Positions 1-6,816 of a DNA stretch of 64,000 bases are shown one piece after another. Made by a program: the position numbers and the translations under genes. The notes beneath the pieces were generated by a model, which saw only the letters and a list, made by a program, of their open reading frames with translations, ran no database searches and was not told the DNA's origin. Position 1 is the first letter of the stretch; each line of letters begins with the position of its first letter. The stretch comes from Streptomyces formicae (GTDB taxonomy: Bacteria > Actinomycetota > Actinomycetes > Streptomycetales > Streptomycetaceae), in NCBI RefSeq assembly GCF_022647665.1, contig NZ_CP071872.1:7254001-7318000 (forward strand). Direction: 5' to 3'.

Positions 1-1501
1 TGCCGCCGGTGCCGAGGGGGTGCCATGCGTCGGCGTACCGCCCCCAGAGCCCGGAGATGGATTCGGGGGCGGGCAGCAGTGCGCCGCCCGCGAGTGAGCC
101 GCCCGCGAGGAGTCCGCGGCAGGCGACGAGCGAGACGACGAGCAGGAGCGCGAAGAGGACGGGTCCCGGCTTGCGGGCGATCCGCTTGAGCCTGGCGAAC
201 TGCTCGATCTCCAGGTACTCGGCGTCGTCGCCGCCCGGTCCCGATTCGGCGACGCCGTGGCGTGAGCCGCCGGAGTCGGAGTCCGTGCCGGTGCCGAGGC
301 TGCTCGCGATCTGCTCGACCGTGGCGCGGACGGTGGCGCCGGGCGGCGGGAAGAGCGGCCGCAGTTCGCCCGCGTCGACGGCGGAGCCCTTGCGCCTGCG
401 GCGGGCGGCGAGGATCCGCTCGGGGCGCAGGAGGACGCCGAAGAGCCCCATGACCTCGTCGACGGCCTGTCCCGGGGCCTTGCCGACGAGATAGGCAAGG
501 GTGCGCAGCAGGGTGCCGAGGACGAGCCGGAGGAGCACCCAAGGCAAGGCGCGTCCGCGGGCGTTGGCAAGGAGGGTGTAGACCGCGCCGGCCTTGTCGA
601 CGCGGTGCGGGGACGCGACGGAGCGGCCGGCGCAGTCGACGGTGCGGCGCTCGCGGGCGGCGGCCTCGGCGTGCCTCAGGACGGCGCCGGGCGCGACGAG
701 GACGCGGTGTCCGGCGGCGTGGGCGCGCCAGCACAGGTCGACGTCGTCGCGCATGAGGGGCAGCCGGCGGTCGAAGCCGCCGAGCTCCTCCCAGACGTCG
801 CGGCGGACGAGCATGCCGGCGGAGGAGACGGAGAGGACGGAGCGGACCTGGTCGTGCTGGCCCTGGTCCTGCTCACGGCGGTCGAGTCCGGTCCAGCGGC
901 GGCCGCTGTTGGCGATGGAGACGCCGGCTTCGAGGAGCTGCTTGCGGTCGTACCAGCCGCGCAGCTTGGGGCCGATGATCGCCGCGTACGCGTCGGAGTC
1001 GGCGACGCGCAGCAGTTCGGCGAGGGCGTCGGGGGCGGGTGCGCAGTCGTCGTGGAGCAGCCAGAGCCACTGGACCGGCTCGCCGTACGGCAGTTCCGGC
1101 ATCTCGTACGCCTCGTCGCGCCAGGTCCTGGTGACCGGGTCCCAGCCGCTGGGCCGCTTCAGATAGGGCAGGTCGTCGGGGGTGAGGACGCCCGCGGTGC
1201 GTGCGGCCTCGTCGACGGCGGCACCGAAGCCGGTGCGGCGGGCGAGGTGCAGGACCCGCTCGGCACCGAGCGCGTCGGTGACGAGCCGCGCGGAGTCGTC
1301 GGCGCTGCCGGTGTCGGCCGCGATGACGTTCTGCACGGGGCGCTCCTGGCCGAGCAGCCCGGCGAGCGCGGCCGGCAGCCAGCGGGCACCGTCGTGGGAG
1401 ACGATGACGGCGGTGACGACGTGCCGCGGGAACTCGGGCGGGTTGGCGGGAGCGAACCCGCCGGCGGTGGCCGGGTCGAACACGGCGGTGGTGGCGGACA
1501 T
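1..1501 (-). CDS. Family 2 glycosyltransferase, membrane-associated (C-terminus off the left edge)
   Basis: Predicted GT2 enzyme that transfers a sugar from an activated donor during cell-envelope polysaccharide synthesis. The GT-A core begins with a beta strand near residues 27-36 (VVTAVIVSHDG), carries an acidic LLHDDCAP motif near residues 148-155 that fits the metal/nucleotide site, and a later RDDVD motif typical of the catalytic-base region. A hydrophobic segment appears close to the left edge, so a C-terminal membrane part is likely. The ATG at 1501 is chosen because GGAGGG lies about 10 nt upstream and the N-terminus then begins just before the GT-A fold. It lies downstream of whiB on the same strand. 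In mycobacteria a rhamnosyltransferase of the WbbL type lies in the equivalent neighbourhood; that equivalence is inference. The gene is partial. Confidence 0.85.
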   Translation of the reverse strand, partial: MSATTAVFDPATAGGFAPANPPEFPRHVVTAVIVSHDGARWLPAALAGLLGQERPVQNVIAADTGSADDSARLVTDALGAERVLHLARRTGFGAAVDEAARTAGVLTPDDLPYLKRPSGWDPVTRTWRDEAYEMPELPYGEPVQWLWLLHDDCAPAPDALAELLRVADSDAYAAIIGPKLRGWYDRKQLLEAGVSIANSGRRWTGLDRREQDQGQHDQVRSVLSVSSAGMLVRRDVWEELGGFDRRLPLMRDDVDLCWRAHAAGHRVLVAPGAVLRHAEAAARERRTVDCAGRSVASPHRVDKAGAVYTLLANARGRALPWVLLRLVLGTLLRTLAYLVGKAPGQAVDEVMGLFGVLLRPERILAARRRRKGSAVDAGELRPLFPPPGATVRATVEQIASSLGTGTDSDSGGSRHGVAESGPGGDDAEYLEIEQFARLKRIARKPGPVLFALLLVVSLVACRGLLAGGSLAGGALLPAPESISGLWGRYADAWHPLGTGG

Positions 1502-1704
1502 CGAGGTACGGGCCCTCCGGCCGGGGTCACCCCCACGAGGGGGCGCTGGAGCGTCTGGGACGGGCCCCCACACTAACGGCTGACATGGGAACGGTCCGCC
1601 GCCTGTGGACAGAGCCAGGCAACGGACCGCTTCTTACGTACGGGTGTGTGCTGTTTGGTCGGACAGCCGGATCGGGCAGCGGACGGTTCGGTGTGAGGAA
1701 CCGG

Positions 1705-1968
1705 TCAGACGGCGGCCTTCTTGAGGCGGCGGCGCTCACGCTCGGACAGACCGCCCCAGATTCCGAAACGCTCGTCGTTGGCGAGCGCGTACTCGAGGCA
1801 TTCGGAGCGGACTTCGCAGGCGAGGCAGACCTTCTTGGCTTCGCGAGTGGAACCGCCCTTCTCCGGAAAGAAGGACTCGGGGTCGGTCTGGGCGCACAAC
1901 GCGCGCTCCTGCCAGCCGAGTTCCTCTTCCGCGTCCTCGACCAGCAGTTGCTGGAACAGCTCGGTCAT
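1705..1968 (-). CDS. whiB: Transcriptional regulator WhiB (Wbl family, 4Fe-4S)
   Basis: 87-residue Wbl protein that acts with WhiA on late sporulation and septation genes. The four Fe-S ligands are visible as Cys25, Cys48, Cys51 and Cys57 (C-x22-C-x2-C-x5-C). The GIWGG turn is at residues 69-73, followed by the basic ERRRLKK tail proposed to contact DNA. Length and sequence match Streptomyces WhiB (SCO3034 in S. coelicolor, from memory) rather than the shorter or extended Wbl paralogues. GAGGGG five nt before the ATG supports the start. The gene has a long divergent upstream region shared with the cysteine dioxygenase leader; GACAC cores, the known WhiA motif, occur there at 2030-2034 and near 2150, which fits WhiA/WhiB autoregulation but is not proof. 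Confidence 0.97.
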   Translation of the reverse strand: MTELFQQLLVEDAEEELGWQERALCAQTDPESFFPEKGGSTREAKKVCLACEVRSECLEYALANDERFGIWGGLSERERRRLKKAAV

Positions 1969-2429
1969 GTGCGCCCCTCGTCTGTCTTTTGCGTCCCCGT
2001 GATGTAGCCGTTACCGATTTCGGCCGAACGACACGAGTGAAATTACAAGTGCGCGGATCCGGGCCAGTCAAGCCGAGATCTGCTATTGGGCCCGGTATTC
2101 ACTCTGCGGGACCAAGGCTATGCGGAAAGTGTTCAAATCGGCAAAAACGCGACACATGCCATCGGCCTGCCCGCGAGTTCCCCACACCCTCCCCATCTCC
2201 GGTGCGACCCCGGCGGCCACCGGTCTTCACCGAGGAAGAACGTCGCGCGGCTCGATCTTGTTGCGATCCGGCCACACAAGCGATCCGGATCACAGTCCGA
2301 TCACGAGAACACAACGGCGTTTGAGAGCGCGGTTGCTGCGCCATGTCTCCGGCACTCCGGTCGCACAAACCTTTCCCCGACCGGAGTAACCGGATGAGGT
2401 GAAACATTTAGTCCAAATCGGTCATTGAG
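1969..2429. other. Intergenic promoter region between whiB and the cysteine dioxygenase leader
   Basis: About 460 bases without a convincing gene, lower in GC than the surrounding coding DNA. It should hold the whiB promoters on the minus strand and upstream control elements for the cysteine dioxygenase transcript. Visible signals are GACAC cores at 2030-2034 and near 2150, and a perfect 10-bp inverted repeat at 2354-2387 described separately. Open frames here have no Streptomyces codon bias. Confidence 0.6.
2354..2387. promoter_or_regulatory. 10-bp perfect inverted repeat upstream of the cysteine dioxygenase promoter
   Basis: Arms ACTCCGGTCG (2354-2363) and CGACCGGAGT (2378-2387) are perfectly complementary around a 14-nt spacer. 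The repeat ends 42 nt before a TTGACA -35 box at 2430-2435. It could be an operator for the cysteine dioxygenase transcript, or a transcript hairpin from an undetected upstream unit. No regulator gene lies next to it. Confidence 0.45.
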
Positions 2430-2458
2430 TTGACATCCGGGAGTGCATTGGTCACCTT
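2430..2458 (+). promoter_or_regulatory. Probable promoter of the polycysteine leader / cysteine dioxygenase transcript
   Basis: A perfect TTGACA (2430-2435) is followed after 17 nt by CACCTT (2453-2458), which keeps the important A and final T of a -10 box. A start 6-8 nt further would fall at or next to the leader ATG (2466), so the leader would be translated from a leaderless mRNA. The only SD-like string, GAAGG at 2460-2464, is one base from the ATG, too close to work. This is a reading of the sequence without transcript data. Confidence 0.5.
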
Positions 2459-2465
2459 TGAAGGC

Positions 2466-2558
2466 ATGCCAGCGACCACAGCGCCTTCCGCGACGCCCAT
2501 CCGTGGGTTCCGCAGTGCTGTCCTCACTCGCTGTTGCTGTTGCTGTTCCAGCTGTTGA
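2466..2558 (+). CDS. Polycysteine leader peptide upstream of cysteine dioxygenase
   Basis: A 30-codon ORF starting at ATG 2466 and ending TGA 2556-2558. Its last eight residues are CCCCCSSC: five consecutive Cys codons (TGT TGC TGT TGC TGT), two Ser codons and one more Cys codon just before the stop. Cysteine is rare in proteins, so six of eight terminal residues being Cys, ending 100 nt before a cysteine-degrading enzyme, strongly suggests a cysteine-sensing leader rather than a functional peptide. A GC-rich hairpin (2585-2603) lies between the leader stop and the dioxygenase ribosome site (GAGGA, 2642-2646). Polycysteine upstream ORFs that control cysteine genes are known in mycobacteria. 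Here the downstream gene is catabolic, so the logic may be opposite: full translation when Cys-tRNA is plentiful could favour expression. Confidence 0.75.
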   Translation: MPATTAPSATPIRGFRSAVLTRCCCCCSSC

Positions 2559-2584
2559 TGCCGTAGCGCTCCAGCTCTCTCCCC

Positions 2585-2603
2585 CTCCGCCCCTCGGGCG
2601 GGG
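2585..2603 (+). promoter_or_regulatory. Hairpin between the Cys leader and cysteine dioxygenase (candidate attenuator)
   Basis: CTCCGCCC (2585-2592) pairs with GGGCGGGG (2596-2603) over a CTC loop: eight pairs including one G-U. It starts 27 nt after the leader stop, where a ribosome stalled on the Cys codons or ending at the stop could change downstream folding. There is no T-run after it, so it may act on folding or translation rather than as a classical terminator. Confidence 0.4.
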
Positions 2604-2658
2604 ACCCGCGACACCCCAGCACTGACCTTTCTGTTTCTGCCGAGGAACCACCGCACCC

Positions 2659-3159
2659 ATGAACAGCGACAGCGACCTCCAGATCGCCGGCGACATCCTC
2701 GAGGTCCAGCACCTCCTCCAGCCCGCCCGCGAGCACCCGGCGACCGTGGCCGAGTTCGCCGGCCTCGCCCGCTCCCTCGCCGACGACCGCGCCCAGTGGG
2801 CGCACCTCGTCCAGTACGACGCCACCTCCCGCTGGTACCACCGGCTGCGCACCGGCCCCGGCTACGAGGTGTGGCTGCTCTCCTGGGTGCCGGGACAGGG
2901 CAGCGGCCTCCACGACCACGGCCGGTCCTCCGGCGTACTGACCGTCCTCGAAGGCGAGTTGACGGAGCGGACGGCCACAGCGGCCCGTTCCCTCGGCCCC
3001 GGTGCCCAGCGCGTGTTCGCACCCGGATATGTGCACGAGGTGGTCAACGACTCGGTCGAACCGGCCGTGAGCCTGCACATCTACTTCCCGGGCCTGACCG
3101 AGATGCCGATGCACGCCTCGCACTGCTCCCCGGCCCGGCAGGACACCGTCGCCGCCTGA
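2659..3159 (+). CDS. Cysteine dioxygenase (type I, cupin)
   Basis: Oxidises L-cysteine to cysteine sulfinate with O2 at a mononuclear non-haem iron, the first step of cysteine catabolism; cytosolic. The 166-residue protein is the usual size of bacterial enzymes. The cupin iron ligands are visible as His85 and His87 (HDHGRSSG) and His126 (GYVHEV). Tyr142 in LHIYF is placed like the active-site Tyr. The residue after DHGRSS is Gly92, as is common in bacterial enzymes that lack the Cys-Tyr crosslink. GAGGA 12 nt before the ATG serves as ribosome site. The stop codon is the first base triplet of a 52-bp tandem repeat that separates it from cofD. Regulation is probably through the polycysteine leader ORF at 2466-2558. 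Confidence 0.93.
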   Translation: MNSDSDLQIAGDILEVQHLLQPAREHPATVAEFAGLARSLADDRAQWAHLVQYDATSRWYHRLRTGPGYEVWLLSWVPGQGSGLHDHGRSSGVLTVLEGELTERTATAARSLGPGAQRVFAPGYVHEVVNDSVEPAVSLHIYFPGLTEMPMHASHCSPARQDTVAA

Positions 3160-3266
3160 CAGGCCCGCCCGTCGACCGACCACCGCCCCCCAACGATCAG
3201 CCTCCGGCTGACAGGCCCACCCGTCGCCCGACCACCGCCCCCCAACGATCAGCCTCCGGCTGACAG
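3157..3266. repeat. 52-bp tandem duplication between cysteine dioxygenase and cofD
   Basis: Two copies (3157-3208 and 3209-3260) differ at two positions, and a third copy begins TGACAG at 3261. The first copy starts on the TGA stop codon of the dioxygenase gene. Each copy ends with TCAGCC-TCC-GGCTGA, a short hairpin that spans the junction to the next copy. The duplication lengthens the spacer before cofD without affecting either reading frame. Confidence 0.9.
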
Positions 3267-3275
3267 ACTGTCTGT
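3263..3275. promoter_or_regulatory. Perfect palindrome abutting the cofD start codon
   Basis: ACAGAC-T-GTCTGT is a 6-bp perfect inverted repeat that ends on the base before the cofD ATG. It takes the place where a Shine-Dalgarno sequence would lie, and none is present. It could be an operator over a leaderless start or an RNA element. No cognate regulator is identified. Confidence 0.45.
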
Positions 3276-4232
3276 ATGCGCATTGTGGTTCTGGCCGGAG
3301 GCATCGGCGGTGCTCGTTTTCTGCGTGGCCTCAAGGCGGCCGCCCCCGACGCCGACATCACGGTCATCGGCAACACCGGTGACGACATCCATCTGTTCGG
3401 GCTGAAGGTCTGCCCGGACCTCGACACGGTGATGTACACGCTCGGCGGCGGCATCAACGAGGAGCAGGGCTGGGGGCGTACCGCCGAGACCTTCCAGGTC
3501 AAGAGCGAGCTCGCGGAGTACGGCGTGGGGCCCGACTGGTTCGGCCTCGGCGACCGCGACTTCGCCACGCACATCGTGCGGACGCAGATGCTGGGCGCCG
3601 GCTACCCGCTGAGCGCCGTCACCGAGGCGCTGTGCGCGCGATGGCAGCCCGGGGTGCGGCTGCTGCCGATGTCCGACGACCGGGTCGAGACCCATGTCGC
3701 GATCACCGTCGAGGGCGAGCGCAAGGCCGTCCACTTCCAGGAGTACTGGGTCCGGCTGCGGGCCTCCGTCGACGCCCACGCCGTCGTCCCCGTGGGGGCC
3801 GAGCAGGCCAAACCCGCGCCGGGCGTGCTGGAGGCGATCGCCGCCGCGGACGTGATCCTCTTCCCGCCGTCGAACCCGGTGGTGAGCATCGGGACGATCC
3901 TCGCGGTCCCGGGCATCCGCGAGGCCATCGCAGAAGCGGGCGTGCCGGTCGTCGGCCTCTCCCCCATCGTCGGCGACGCACCGGTGCGCGGCATGGCGGA
4001 CAAGGTGCTGGCGGCGGTCGGTGTCGAGTCGACCGCGACGGCCGTGGCGCAGCACTACGGCTCGGGGCTGCTGGACGGCTGGCTCGTCGACGGCGTCGAC
4101 GCGGCCGCGGTGCCGGAGGTCGAGGAGGCGGGGATCCGCTGCAAGGCCGTGCCGCTCATGATGACCGACGTCGACGCCGCCGCGGCGATGGCGCGGGAGG
4201 CGCTGGCGCTCGCGGAGGAGGTACGGGCGTGA
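3276..4232 (+). CDS. cofD: 2-phospho-L-lactate transferase CofD/FbiA (coenzyme F420 synthesis)
   Basis: Transfers the phospholactyl or phosphoenolpyruvyl moiety from its guanylyl-activated form to the deazaflavin Fo, making F420-0 or dehydro-F420-0. The N-terminus MRIVVLAGGIGGARFL is the typical start of the family, with the glycine-rich nucleotide-binding loop. The internal NTGDD and GGGINEEQGWG segments and the FPPSNPVVSIG motif are also characteristic. At 318 residues the length is normal. No ribosome site precedes the ATG; instead a perfect palindrome abuts it. The stop codon overlaps the GTG start of fbiB (GTGA), so the two F420 genes are translationally coupled, the same order as fbiA-fbiB of mycobacteria. 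Confidence 0.96.
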   Translation: MRIVVLAGGIGGARFLRGLKAAAPDADITVIGNTGDDIHLFGLKVCPDLDTVMYTLGGGINEEQGWGRTAETFQVKSELAEYGVGPDWFGLGDRDFATHIVRTQMLGAGYPLSAVTEALCARWQPGVRLLPMSDDRVETHVAITVEGERKAVHFQEYWVRLRASVDAHAVVPVGAEQAKPAPGVLEAIAAADVILFPPSNPVVSIGTILAVPGIREAIAEAGVPVVGLSPIVGDAPVRGMADKVLAAVGVESTATAVAQHYGSGLLDGWLVDGVDAAAVPEVEEAGIRCKAVPLMMTDVDAAAAMAREALALAEEVRA

Positions 4233-5539
4233 CGGGCGCGGAGAGCTCGCCGTCGTATCGCGTGTGGGCGCTGTCCGGGCTGCCCGAGGTCCGGCCCGGC
4301 GACGACATCGCCAAGCTGATCGCGGCCACCGAGCCGGGCCTGGTGGACGGTGACGTCCTGCTGGTCACCTCGAAGATCGTGAGCAAGGCCGAGGGGCGGA
4401 TCGTCACGGCCGACGACCGCGAGGAGGCCATCGACGCGGAGACGGTACGGGTCGTGGCGCGCCGCGGCGCCCTGCGCATCGTCGAGAACCGGCAGGGCCT
4501 GATCATGGCCGCCGCCGGGGTCGACGCCTCCAACACCCCTGCCGGCACCGTGCTGTTGCTGCCCGAGGAGCCGGACGCGTCGGCCGCCCGGATCCGCGAG
4601 GGGCTGCGGGACACGCTCGGCGTCGAGGTGGGTGTCGTTGTCACGGACACCTTCGGGCGGCCCTGGCGCAACGGGCTCACCGACGTCGCGATCGGCGCGG
4701 CGGGGGTGCGGGTCCTGGACGATCTGCGCGGCGGCACCGACGAGTACGGGAATCCGCTGAGCGCGACCGTCGTCGCCACCGCCGACGAACTGGCCGGGGC
4801 CGGCGACCTGGTCAAGGGCAAGGCGGCCGGGCTGCCCGTCGCGGTGGTGCGCGGACTCGGGCATGTGGTGGCCGACGGGGCCGAGGGGGCACGGGCGCTG
4901 GCGCGGCCGGCCGCGGACGACATGTTCCGGCTCGGCACGTCGGAGGCCGTACGGGAAGCGGTGACGCTGCGGCGGACGGTGCGGGAGTTCTCGGACGGCC
5001 CGGTCGACCCCGGCGCGGTGCGCCGCGCGGTCGCGGCCGCGGTGACGGCACCGGCACCTCACCACACCACCCCCTGGCGCTTCGTGCTCCTGGAGTCGCA
5101 GGAGTCGCGGGTGCGGCTGCTGGACGCGATGCGCGAGGCGTGGATCGCCGACCTGCGGCGCGACGGCAAGTCCGAGGAGTCAATCGCGAAGCGGGTCAGG
5201 CGCGGCGACGTGCTGCGCAACGCGCCGTACCTGGTGGTGCCGTGCCTGGTGATGGACGGCTCGCACAGCTACGGGGACGCCCGGCGCGACGCGGCGGAGC
5301 GCGAGATGTTCGTGGTCGCCGCGGGCGCGGGCGTCCAGAACTTCCTGGTGGCGCTGGCGGGCGAGCGTCTCGGGTCGGCGTGGGTGTCGTCGACGATGTT
5401 CTGCCGCGAGGTCGTGCGCGAGGTGCTCGGGCTGCCGGAGTCGTGGGACCCGATGGGCGCGGTGGCGGTGGGCCGGCCGGCGGGACCGCCGAAGGAGCGC
5501 CCCGCGCGGGAGGCGTCGGCGTTCATCGAGGTGCGCTGA
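4229..5539 (+). CDS. fbiB: Bifunctional F420-0:gamma-glutamyl ligase / dehydro-F420 reductase FbiB
   Basis: 436-residue two-domain enzyme. Residues about 8-245 form the gamma-glutamyl ligase (CofE-like), which adds glutamates to F420-0 with GTP; visible landmarks are SKIVSKAEGR and VVTDTFGRPWRNG. Residues about 250-436 form a nitroreductase-fold FMN domain (RRTVREFSDGPVD) that reduces dehydro-F420-0. Both domains are complete. The GTG start at 4229 overlaps the cofD stop. Plain prokaryotic CofE lacks the second domain, so the fusion marks the actinobacterial FbiB type. Downstream lies a convergent DNA glycosylase gene, separated by a 15-bp tandem repeat. Confidence 0.96.
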   Translation: MTGAESSPSYRVWALSGLPEVRPGDDIAKLIAATEPGLVDGDVLLVTSKIVSKAEGRIVTADDREEAIDAETVRVVARRGALRIVENRQGLIMAAAGVDASNTPAGTVLLLPEEPDASAARIREGLRDTLGVEVGVVVTDTFGRPWRNGLTDVAIGAAGVRVLDDLRGGTDEYGNPLSATVVATADELAGAGDLVKGKAAGLPVAVVRGLGHVVADGAEGARALARPAADDMFRLGTSEAVREAVTLRRTVREFSDGPVDPGAVRRAVAAAVTAPAPHHTTPWRFVLLESQESRVRLLDAMREAWIADLRRDGKSEESIAKRVRRGDVLRNAPYLVVPCLVMDGSHSYGDARRDAAEREMFVVAAGAGVQNFLVALAGERLGSAWVSSTMFCREVVREVLGLPESWDPMGAVAVGRPAGPPKERPAREASAFIEVR

Positions 5540-5545
5540 GCCGCG

Positions 5546-5620
5546 CGGCGACTCGGAACACGGCGATTCGGAGCGCGACGGCTCGGAACGCGACGGCTCG
5601 GAACGCAGCGGCTCAGAGCA
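5546..5620. repeat. Five 15-bp tandem repeats between fbiB and the convergent glycosylase gene
   Basis: Units at 5546, 5561, 5576, 5591 and 5606 follow the pattern CGACGGCTCGGAACG with a few substitutions; the third and fourth are identical. The array starts 6 nt after the fbiB stop and runs into the last codons and stop (5613-5615) of the glycosylase on the other strand. A related CGGCTCGGAA string is repeated at 13884-13913. Confidence 0.85.
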
Positions 5621-6620
5621 CCGAGATGTCGTGCCGCGGCATCTTCGGCTGCCGCCTCGCCGGCACCCGGCCGCTCAGCAGGATGAGCCGGGCGGCGCGG
5701 TGGCGCTGGCCCGCGTACGGCTCCAGGAGTTCGAGCATCGCGGCGTCGTCGGCGTCCCGGTCGCCCGCGAGGGCGTAGCCGACGATGCCGGGGAGGTGGA
5801 GGTCGCCGACGGTGACGGCGTCGGGGGCGCCGTTGCTGCGCTGGACCGTCTCGGCCGAGGTCCAGGGGCCGATGCCGGGGATCAGCTCCAGGCGGGCCAT
5901 GGCCGCCTCGGGCTCCATCGCCGCGGCCTCCTCCAGGCGGCGTGCCACCCGGACGGCGCGCAGGATCGTCGAGGCGCGCTTGTTGTCGACCCCCGCGCGG
6001 TGCCACTCCCAGGACGGGACGAGCGCCCAGGCGCGGGGCTTGGGCATGACACACATCCGCTCGGGGCACGGGCCGGGGGCGGGCTCTCCGTACTTGCGCA
6101 CGAGGAGCCGCCAGGCGCGGTACGCCTCGTCCGTGGTGACCTTCTGCTCCAGGACGGAGGGGATCAGGGACTCCATGACCAGCCCGCTCCGCGTCAGCCG
6201 CAGGCCGGGGCGGCGGCGGTGGGTGGCGGCGACGAGCCGGTGGCGCGGCGCGAAGGCGTCCGGGTCGTCGGCGTCGCCGAGCAGCGCGGGCAGCTGCTCC
6301 AGCAACCACTCGGCGCCGGGCCCCCATGCCTCGGCGTCCACGGCGCCGTCGCGCACGGCGACCCGGAGCGTTCCGGGGCCGGCAGGGGTGCGGGTGGCCC
6401 GCCACACGGAGCCGTCCGGCGTCGTGCGGAACGTGGGGTCCGCGGGTCCGCGGCGCAGCGGCCCGAGCACCAGACCGAGGTCGAGCGGGCCGGGCGGCAC
6501 GTACCGCCGCTGCTGACCGCCGGTGGCGCGCGCCGCCGCGCGGGGCGCGGGTACGGCGACCTCGCCGCCGCGCGTGGTCGTGCGGGTGACGGCGGGGCGG
6601 GGAGCGAAGCGTCCGGCCAC
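5613..6620 (-). CDS. AlkA-type DNA-3-methyladenine glycosylase (HhH-GPD family)
   Basis: Base-excision repair enzyme expected to remove alkylated purines from DNA. The helix-hairpin-helix appears as IPGIGPW at residues 247-253, and the catalytic aspartate of the HhH-GPD family as Asp273 in TVGDLHLPG. The upstream LEQKVTTDEAYRAW helix is also typical. A much longer frame exists upstream, but it would run through 12-bp tandem repeats (giving NRTSNRTG-like sequence) and into the neighbouring gene. The GTG at 6620 has GAGGA about 8 nt upstream and gives a 335-residue protein of normal size, so it is preferred. The gene lies downstream of the sugar nucleotidyltransferase gene on the same strand and converges on fbiB. 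Confidence 0.87.
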   Translation of the reverse strand: MAGRFAPRPAVTRTTTRGGEVAVPAPRAAARATGGQQRRYVPPGPLDLGLVLGPLRRGPADPTFRTTPDGSVWRATRTPAGPGTLRVAVRDGAVDAEAWGPGAEWLLEQLPALLGDADDPDAFAPRHRLVAATHRRRPGLRLTRSGLVMESLIPSVLEQKVTTDEAYRAWRLLVRKYGEPAPGPCPERMCVMPKPRAWALVPSWEWHRAGVDNKRASTILRAVRVARRLEEAAAMEPEAAMARLELIPGIGPWTSAETVQRSNGAPDAVTVGDLHLPGIVGYALAGDRDADDAAMLELLEPYAGQRHRAARLILLSGRVPARRQPKMPRHDISVL

Positions 6621-6744
6621 GGTGGGGTCCTCGGGGTTCGGGGTCTCTTCGAGGGTAGGGCCCGCGCCGTACGCCTGTACCCGAACCCCGCCCGGAAGCC
6701 TCCCCCGGCGGCGCCCGGTCCGGCTGCTGGTTCCGGCCGATGGG

Positions 6745-6816
6745 CCGCTGGTCCTGCCAGTGGTCCTGCTACTGGTCCTGTTACTGGTCCTGTTACCGGT
6801 CCTGTTACTGGTCCGA
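6745..6816. repeat. Six 12-bp tandem repeats at the end of the nucleotidyltransferase gene
   Basis: Units of about TTACTGGTCCTG start at 6745, 6757, 6769, 6781, 6793 and 6805. The last unit contains the TAA stop codon of the minus-strand nucleotidyltransferase, so the array looks like amplification of that gene's end into the spacer before the glycosylase gene. Slippage would not change either preferred protein. Confidence 0.9.

Noticed and set aside
2524..3183. Long minus-strand ORFs opposite the cysteine dioxygenase gene
   Set aside because: They mirror the strong codon bias of the plus-strand gene, as is usual in high-GC DNA; they have no ribosome site or recognisable protein features.
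3632..5539. A 635-codon plus-strand frame running from inside cofD through fbiB
   Set aside because: Its first 200 codons are an out-of-frame Arg/Gly-rich reading of cofD; the real fbiB starts at GTG 4229 with the GTGA overlap.
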